Positions 6,111 through 10,400 of a DNA stretch of 10,400 bases are shown here, piece after piece. The notes below the pieces were generated by a model. The model saw only the letters and a list, made by a program, of their open reading frames with translations, ran no database searches and had not been told where the DNA came from. This DNA comes from Candidatus Zixiibacteriota bacterium (GTDB lineage: Bacteria; Zixibacteria; MSB-5A5; GN15; FEB-12). The stretch spans positions 1 to 10,400 of the forward strand of contig QNAF01000070.1 in the NCBI GenBank assembly GCA_003641405.1, given 5' to 3'. Position 1 is the stretch's first letter. Each line of letters opens with the position of its first letter. The position numbers and the translations under genes were made by a program.

Positions 6111-9100
6111 TCAGGGTGCTGATCCTCTCAATTCAAAGGTCTCATCCCCCAGTTCGCTCCTGATCCATTCCTTCAGGAAATCAAGATCAGAGTTTTGATA
6201 GGCGATAGCGGTGCCGGACGCGATAGTTCTGACTTTCTTGTTGGTACCTGCCAGCGTAGCATCTTTGCCCTTGTAGTTCACAGCGGCTCCAATCCAGGAT
6301 GAATCCTGACCGAATATGTACCGGGCAATCCACTCGGGACTGACTGAGTTACCGATTTCGATTGAGTTATAGCTGGTGGGCTTGGGGACCAAGGCATTGT
6401 TACTGTAAATAACGTCAATCGTGTAGTGCGCTCTGGCGAAATCCGCGGCAGCCGATGCTGGGTCATCGGCAATAGCTTTCGCTGCCACTGCTTCGAGATC
6501 AAGAGCGACCGGGAAAAAGAATATATAGGTGCGCCTGAAATCGGTAGCCGTGCCATCATTCTCCAGGTAAAATCGTCCGTTGAGCGTCTTGATTTTCGCC
6601 TTCACGGCGTTCATCAGAGTGTCCTTGTCAGGAGCGCCAGCATCGGTCCATTTCTTCTCCTTGACCTCGCCCAGAGGATGCCCCGGCGACGGCGCAGTGC
6701 GGTACTTGTAATCCGAGAACCTGAAAGCCAGTTTGATATACACCGCGAGAATACCATCGAAGGCGAAATTCTGATGTGCCCCGCCGATCTGAATGTCCCA
6801 CGACAGTTCATCCTCTCCCAATTTATAGAGATTGAGAGAGAAGTTTCCTTTGCTGGATACGGCCGGTTGGCCTGGTATCAACGCATGGGTTGCCGTAACC
6901 GGTTTGTCCGGCACAGCCGGCTTGTACCTGGTATAAGCGCTGTTCCCTGTCTTGAACGGCGTGTGAATGTCCCGATAATCGTTGGGAGAAGCGGCGAGGA
7001 AATACTTGAATACTCTGTTGGTTGCTGCCTTGGTAAACCGGTGAACCAAGCGGTACTGAGTTTCGTTCAGTAGAGGTTTCAGCTCAGCGTCCAGTTTGGT
7101 GGCGTCATTGAGGCGATTGACCATGAACCATAGCTGCTTCATGCGAGGCGCCTCGGTCTTGTTCATCATTGAACCCTGGTCAAAGTGGTATGGCATGCCC
7201 GGATAGTACTGACCGAAATAGTTATCCTGCGCGGTATACACTTCGCCGCCAGTATACTCATACTCGTCATCCTTGCCGGTGGCGTGACCCAGTTCATGCG
7301 CCAGGACAAGATCTTCGTAGTCTTTGCCGTCGTAGTCAGTTTGAGTGCCCCGGCCGTATTCGTCTACTGGTTCGTAATTACCCTTGAACATCTTTGACTC
7401 ATCGTAACCCATCTCGCCATCGGTGGAATCACCGGTTATTTCCACGTCACACTTGGTCTCACCACCGGCATTGGGTTTCTTGGCCTCGAAATGAAAAACC
7501 GGCTTGATCTGGACCTTTCCTTTTGACTGCGCGTCGAGTGTTTGCGGCTCGATCGTGTAGCCCTTGCTTTCCCAGCGGGTTTTGGAGTTTATCAAGCCTT
7601 CTTTGGCAAACGTCTTGACTTCATCGTCGGTGACACCGGCTCCTGATTTCACGAATCGGCCGTTCCAGTAAATAATAAGGTATGAACGCACTTTGATATT
7701 GTCCGGCTCATCGACCACGCAGCCGTTGTGAACATAAATCAGATCGAAATGACCGGTGCTTTTGGCAAAATAGAGATACGGCGCGACCGCACCGGAACTG
7801 GATATGCTCATGGTCAAATGAGAGGTGGCATCCTTGACATAAGCCGCCCGGCAACCTTTGATCTGTTTTTTTGCAGGTTTGAATGTTGCCGGTGTCTGAC
7901 CGGCTCGCTTGTCGGTTATGCCGTAAAAATCGCCACAGAAGACAACCATACGCGCTTCAGTCGGACAATCGGCAATCAGATTCGCTTTGAACTTGTTCTG
8001 GGAGAAATACGGGTCATCTGTTTCGGGTTTATAAACTACCAGGTTGCTGTCATTTATATGGAAGATGGTGATCCGGGAATTGTCAGACAAAGCCACCGGG
8101 TTGCCATCCTTATCCTGATCCTTGGGATGACCGGTGTTGGCATTGTCATTTATATTCTGCTTGCCGTTTTCATCGACCAGAACGACATCATCGAGCGAAA
8201 AGGTGAGTGGATTATCAGCCTTGGAGTCTTTTTTGCCAGCGAACGGTTTGAGCTTCAGCTTGTCTTTAATCGTCTTTTCAAATCTCTCCCCCTTGGCGGT
8301 GTTACCTTCCTTGTACCGGGTCCAGTAATTTTCCGAAGACCATTCTTTGGGGAGATCGTAGTATTTGATTCGATCCTTGTACGCCAGTGCGTCTACTTCT
8401 GATTTTTTCTTGGAGACAATCTTGGGGGCCGTGTCCTTGTCTTTGGAATACACCCAGAGCTGCTTGGTAGCATCAGAGGTATCGATCGCTTTGAACCGAA
8501 AGCTGACACTGGTTCGATCCGGATTATCCGGTATCTTAAGCGTGTGCACCCCGGCGTGATAAGTGGAAACGGTATCCACCTTGTTCTTTGTGACCGTGGA
8601 GCCTTTTTTGACTACGTCATGAACCTCAAAGACGACTCCGTTCGGCACTTCCTTGACCTTCTTATGAACCCGGTCGTAGTATGTAAATTTCAAGTGATAT
8701 GGAATGGCCGCCACATGGGCAAGATCCAGATAGCTGGCCGTGAAATGGTAGCCATAGTATATGGGGCATTGCTTGGCCTTATGCGGGGCATCGGTCTTGG
8801 CCGGGCACTTTAGGCGCATCTTCCCGGCTTCCTTCTTTCCAGGAAGCTCGTCCTGCTTGAACAAAAGGACCTCGACACCCCGAAAAGGATCAGCCTTGTA
8901 CTTGTTCTTTTTTTTCTCTTTGGACCCGGCCTTCTCCAGGGGGAATGACGGTCCGCAACCCACAGTTTTTTCATGGCTACTTATGAACCAGGTGGGAATC
9001 AGTCGCCGGTCCTTAATCTGTTTGGGCGTGCGTTGCAGAACCCGCCCCAGTTCGACATAATACAGATCATACACGGCGCGCCACATCGGCTTGGTCCACT

Positions 9101-9725
9101 TGTGGTCTGAATCATCCTTTATCTGATCGTACAAACTACGCGAAAGATTTTCAGGATAAGACGCCTTGATGCCCTTATCGGGATCAACATGCAACGCTTT
9201 GTACTTGAGAACGAAATTCTTGGTGGCGGTATGGGTGGCGTCATTCCAGGAATTATCGACCGCCCCGGGATCACAATTCCAACCCAGCGAGAGATGGATA
9301 TGCCTCAGAATTCGTTTGTAGTCTTCGATTCTGTGCCCACTGGCCGAGTCCCTGCCCCAAATCTCCTTTCGGCCTTGTAACAGGTCCAGGACACTATTCG
9401 CACGCTTCTGGCCCAGTGCGAAACGTTTGGGTATATCGCAGTCGTTGTCGGAGTCATCGGCAAACCCGGCGATCACCAATCGATTACGTGGGTCCTGCCA
9501 AAGTTGATTAAAAACGGCCGCCAGCGAGAGAATGCCCTCTTTTTTTTCGGCCGCTTTCTTGATTTCGTCGGCGGTATTGTTTGTACCCGGTCCGGCGGGC
9601 ATCAGGATCGAACTGTTAGGGAGAAAGAAGTCCTTGCCGATTCTGACGATTTCAACCGCACTCCGTTTCCTGGAGAACAGGGTCTTTCGATTGGTCGATA
9701 CGGAATGTTTCTTGAACAGACTCAT
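6111..9725 (-). CDS. OmpA-like/peptidoglycan-binding protein fused to a HExxH zinc-metallopeptidase, 1204 aa
   Basis: A likely cell-envelope-directed metallopeptidase. Residues about 25-116 are a degenerate OmpA-like module: FFLPNSSILMPAG, then LVIAGFADDSDND and LGQKRANSVLDLL, keeping the Asp and Arg positions that bind peptidoglycan in OmpA. Residues 134-176 (IEDYKRIL to FVLKYKA) resemble a peptidoglycan-binding helical bundle, and GCGPSFPLEKA to RGVEVLLFK (257-289) closes the unit. A long region (about 300-800) is mostly beta-rich with acidic, Lys-rich linkers. The peptidase motif is AHELGHATGKDDEYEY: His810, Glu811, His814, with Asp820 as likely third zinc ligand (HExxHxxGxxD). Met853/Met854 in QGSMMN fit a Met-turn 40 residues later. 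The C-terminal 330 residues are unrecognised. There is no signal peptide or membrane span, so delivery would need a secretion machine. No good SD precedes ATG 9725, and the upstream gene ends 30 nt away in the same frame. Confidence 0.9.
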   Translation of the reverse strand: MSLFKKHSVSTNRKTLFSRKRSAVEIVRIGKDFFLPNSSILMPAGPGTNNTADEIKKAAEKKEGILSLAAVFNQLWQDPRNRLVIAGFADDSDNDCDIPKRFALGQKRANSVLDLLQGRKEIWGRDSASGHRIEDYKRILRHIHLSLGWNCDPGAVDNSWNDATHTATKNFVLKYKALHVDPDKGIKASYPENLSRSLYDQIKDDSDHKWTKPMWRAVYDLYYVELGRVLQRTPKQIKDRRLIPTWFISSHEKTVGCGPSFPLEKAGSKEKKKNKYKADPFRGVEVLLFKQDELPGKKEAGKMRLKCPAKTDAPHKAKQCPIYYGYHFTASYLDLAHVAAIPYHLKFTYYDRVHKKVKEVPNGVVFEVHDVVKKGSTVTKNKVDTVSTYHAGVHTLKIPDNPDRTSVSFRFKAIDTSDATKQLWVYSKDKDTAPKIVSKKKSEVDALAYKDRIKYYDLPKEWSSENYWTRYKEGNTAKGERFEKTIKDKLKLKPFAGKKDSKADNPLTFSLDDVVLVDENGKQNINDNANTGHPKDQDKDGNPVALSDNSRITIFHINDSNLVVYKPETDDPYFSQNKFKANLIADCPTEARMVVFCGDFYGITDKRAGQTPATFKPAKKQIKGCRAAYVKDATSHLTMSISSSGAVAPYLYFAKSTGHFDLIYVHNGCVVDEPDNIKVRSYLIIYWNGRFVKSGAGVTDDEVKTFAKEGLINSKTRWESKGYTIEPQTLDAQSKGKVQIKPVFHFEAKKPNAGGETKCDVEITGDSTDGEMGYDESKMFKGNYEPVDEYGRGTQTDYDGKDYEDLVLAHELGHATGKDDEYEYTGGEVYTAQDNYFGQYYPGMPYHFDQGSMMNKTEAPRMKQLWFMVNRLNDATKLDAELKPLLNETQYRLVHRFTKAATNRVFKYFLAASPNDYRDIHTPFKTGNSAYTRYKPAVPDKPVTATHALIPGQPAVSSKGNFSLNLYKLGEDELSWDIQIGGAHQNFAFDGILAVYIKLAFRFSDYKYRTAPSPGHPLGEVKEKKWTDAGAPDKDTLMNAVKAKIKTLNGRFYLENDGTATDFRRTYIFFFPVALDLEAVAAKAIADDPASAAADFARAHYTIDVIYSNNALVPKPTSYNSIEIGNSVSPEWIARYIFGQDSSWIGAAVNYKGKDATLAGTNKKVRTIASGTAIAYQNSDLDFLKEWIRSELGDETFELRGSAP

Positions 9726-9755
9726 ATTTAGAGTGAGGCCACCCGGCTGGCTGGT

Positions 9756-10400
9756 TTATTCATCGGCTGAACGCGTATCGTAGGTCACATTTACCTTGCC
9801 CGGCGGTATCTGTTCCACCTTGGCATATCCGTCAGAGTCGAGCTTGCCGGTCCTCGTCTCTCCGCTTGGAAGATAAAGGGTGTACTGTGTACCACCAATC
9901 GCCTCACCGTCCTCGTCGGTTAACTCGAGTTCCATCCAGTCCTGGTATTTCAGCAGACCGGACGTCTGGCGCAAGTCGGACACGTGCACCACAAAGAAAT
10001 AGAATGGCACTGAGTAACGTCCCAGACCCTCTTTATAGTCAGCATGCTCTTCAAGCTTTTCGTCAACTTTCAGTTCCCAGTCGATCTCGATCTTGTTCGA
10101 CTGTACTTTAGCTTCCAGACTGTCAAACAGCCGGTCAGCGAAATTAGCGTCCTTGACGAAAACCTGGATCGCGACCGACTCTCCTGACTTGATTCCGGTA
10201 GTTTTGGCCGTAATCTTGACTTTGTCCCCGACCTTGGCTTCCTTGACCGACCACTGGGCGTCGAGAATACCACAGAGTTCTATCTCATGATCTCCCTCGG
10301 TGACGCCAGTCTTCTTAATATTCCCCGAGAGCAGTCCTTCGTCAGTCTTCTTATCCGGTCCTTTGATCCGGTACGCCAAACCAGTAATAGGAAATCCCCC
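9756..10400 (-). CDS. Ig-like/transthyretin-like adaptor, C-terminal 214 residues, 5' end beyond window
   Basis: The frame is open to the right edge, so the true start is outside; the TTG at 10379 is internal. The visible part begins PITGLAYRIKGPD, which looks like the end of an earlier transthyretin-like domain. An Ig-like domain follows (QWSVKEAKVGDKVKITAKT to SGLLKYQDWMELEL), then a second transthyretin-like domain (TQYTLYLPSGETRTGKLDSD, GYAKVEQIPPGKVNVTY). The last two domains align motif by motif with the 299-aa protein at 3479-4378. Such domains occur in C-terminal extensions of VgrG/PAAR-type spike proteins in my recollection; a spike core could be encoded upstream but is not visible. 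It is followed by the metallopeptidase gene in the same frame. An effector-carrying role is inferred. Confidence 0.85.
   Translation of the reverse strand, partial: GGFPITGLAYRIKGPDKKTDEGLLSGNIKKTGVTEGDHEIELCGILDAQWSVKEAKVGDKVKITAKTTGIKSGESVAIQVFVKDANFADRLFDSLEAKVQSNKIEIDWELKVDEKLEEHADYKEGLGRYSVPFYFFVVHVSDLRQTSGLLKYQDWMELELTDEDGEAIGGTQYTLYLPSGETRTGKLDSDGYAKVEQIPPGKVNVTYDTRSADE

Noticed and set aside
7728..8402. Long plus-strand ORF of 224 codons, with others at 6426-7073, 3758-4291 and 229-801
   Set aside because: All lie antisense to well-supported genes and their translations show no domain or motif; they are shadow frames.
9540..9547. Run of eight A on the minus strand (another at 8908-8915) as possible programmed frameshift sites
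   Set aside because: They encode Lys-rich linkers in an otherwise unbroken 1204-codon frame, and no downstream stimulator or useful alternative frame is evident.
10377..10379. TTG as true start of the rightmost adaptor gene
   Set aside because: The frame stays open to the window edge with sequence that looks like a continuing domain (PITGLAYRIKG), so the gene is truncated by the window.

Overview
Every convincing gene in this window lies on the minus strand, so transcription runs from the right edge to the left. The proteins include a Sec signal peptide, a lipobox lipoprotein and an OmpA-like peptidoglycan-binding module, which points to a Gram-negative (diderm) bacterium. One sigma70-type promoter (TTGACT, 17 bp, TAGAAT) argues mildly against Bacteroidetes. 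I cannot name the organism; an uncultured sediment-type or deltaproteobacterium-like lineage is only a guess.

Layout in the direction of transcription. (1) 10400-9756 is the 3' part of a gene for a protein with an Ig-like domain and a transthyretin/carboxypeptidase-regulatory-like domain, of the kind I associate with VgrG C-terminal extensions in type VI secretion. (2) 9725-6111 encodes a 1204-aa protein that joins an OmpA-like/peptidoglycan-binding N-terminus to a HELGH zinc-metallopeptidase. (3) 6076-4844 encodes an exported PQQ/YncE-type beta-propeller. (4) 4830-4399 encodes a DcrB/DUF1795 (EagR-like) protein, a family of type VI effector chaperones. (5) 4378-3479 encodes a second Ig plus transthyretin-like protein, paralogous to gene 1. 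(6) 3476-2295 encodes a 393-aa unknown with possible caspase-like (clan CD) His and Cys motifs. (7) 2275-1571 encodes a HEAT-like lipoprotein. These seven genes are 2 to 34 nt apart and probably form one operon whose promoter lies beyond the right edge. (8) After a 229-nt gap holding a good promoter with a perfect palindrome at the expected start site comes a Clp/Hsp100 AAA+ ATPase (ClpB/ClpC/ClpV type), cut by the left edge.

My reading is an accessory island of an envelope-directed contractile or type VI-like system: spike or carrier adaptor domains, an Eag-type chaperone, one or two candidate peptidase effectors, two exported proteins that could be immunity or accessory factors, and a Clp disaggregase that could recycle a sheath. 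The ATPase, DcrB family, metallopeptidase motif, lipobox and beta-propeller are read from sequence. The assignment to one system is inference, because no sheath, tube, baseplate, VgrG core or PAAR gene is visible here.
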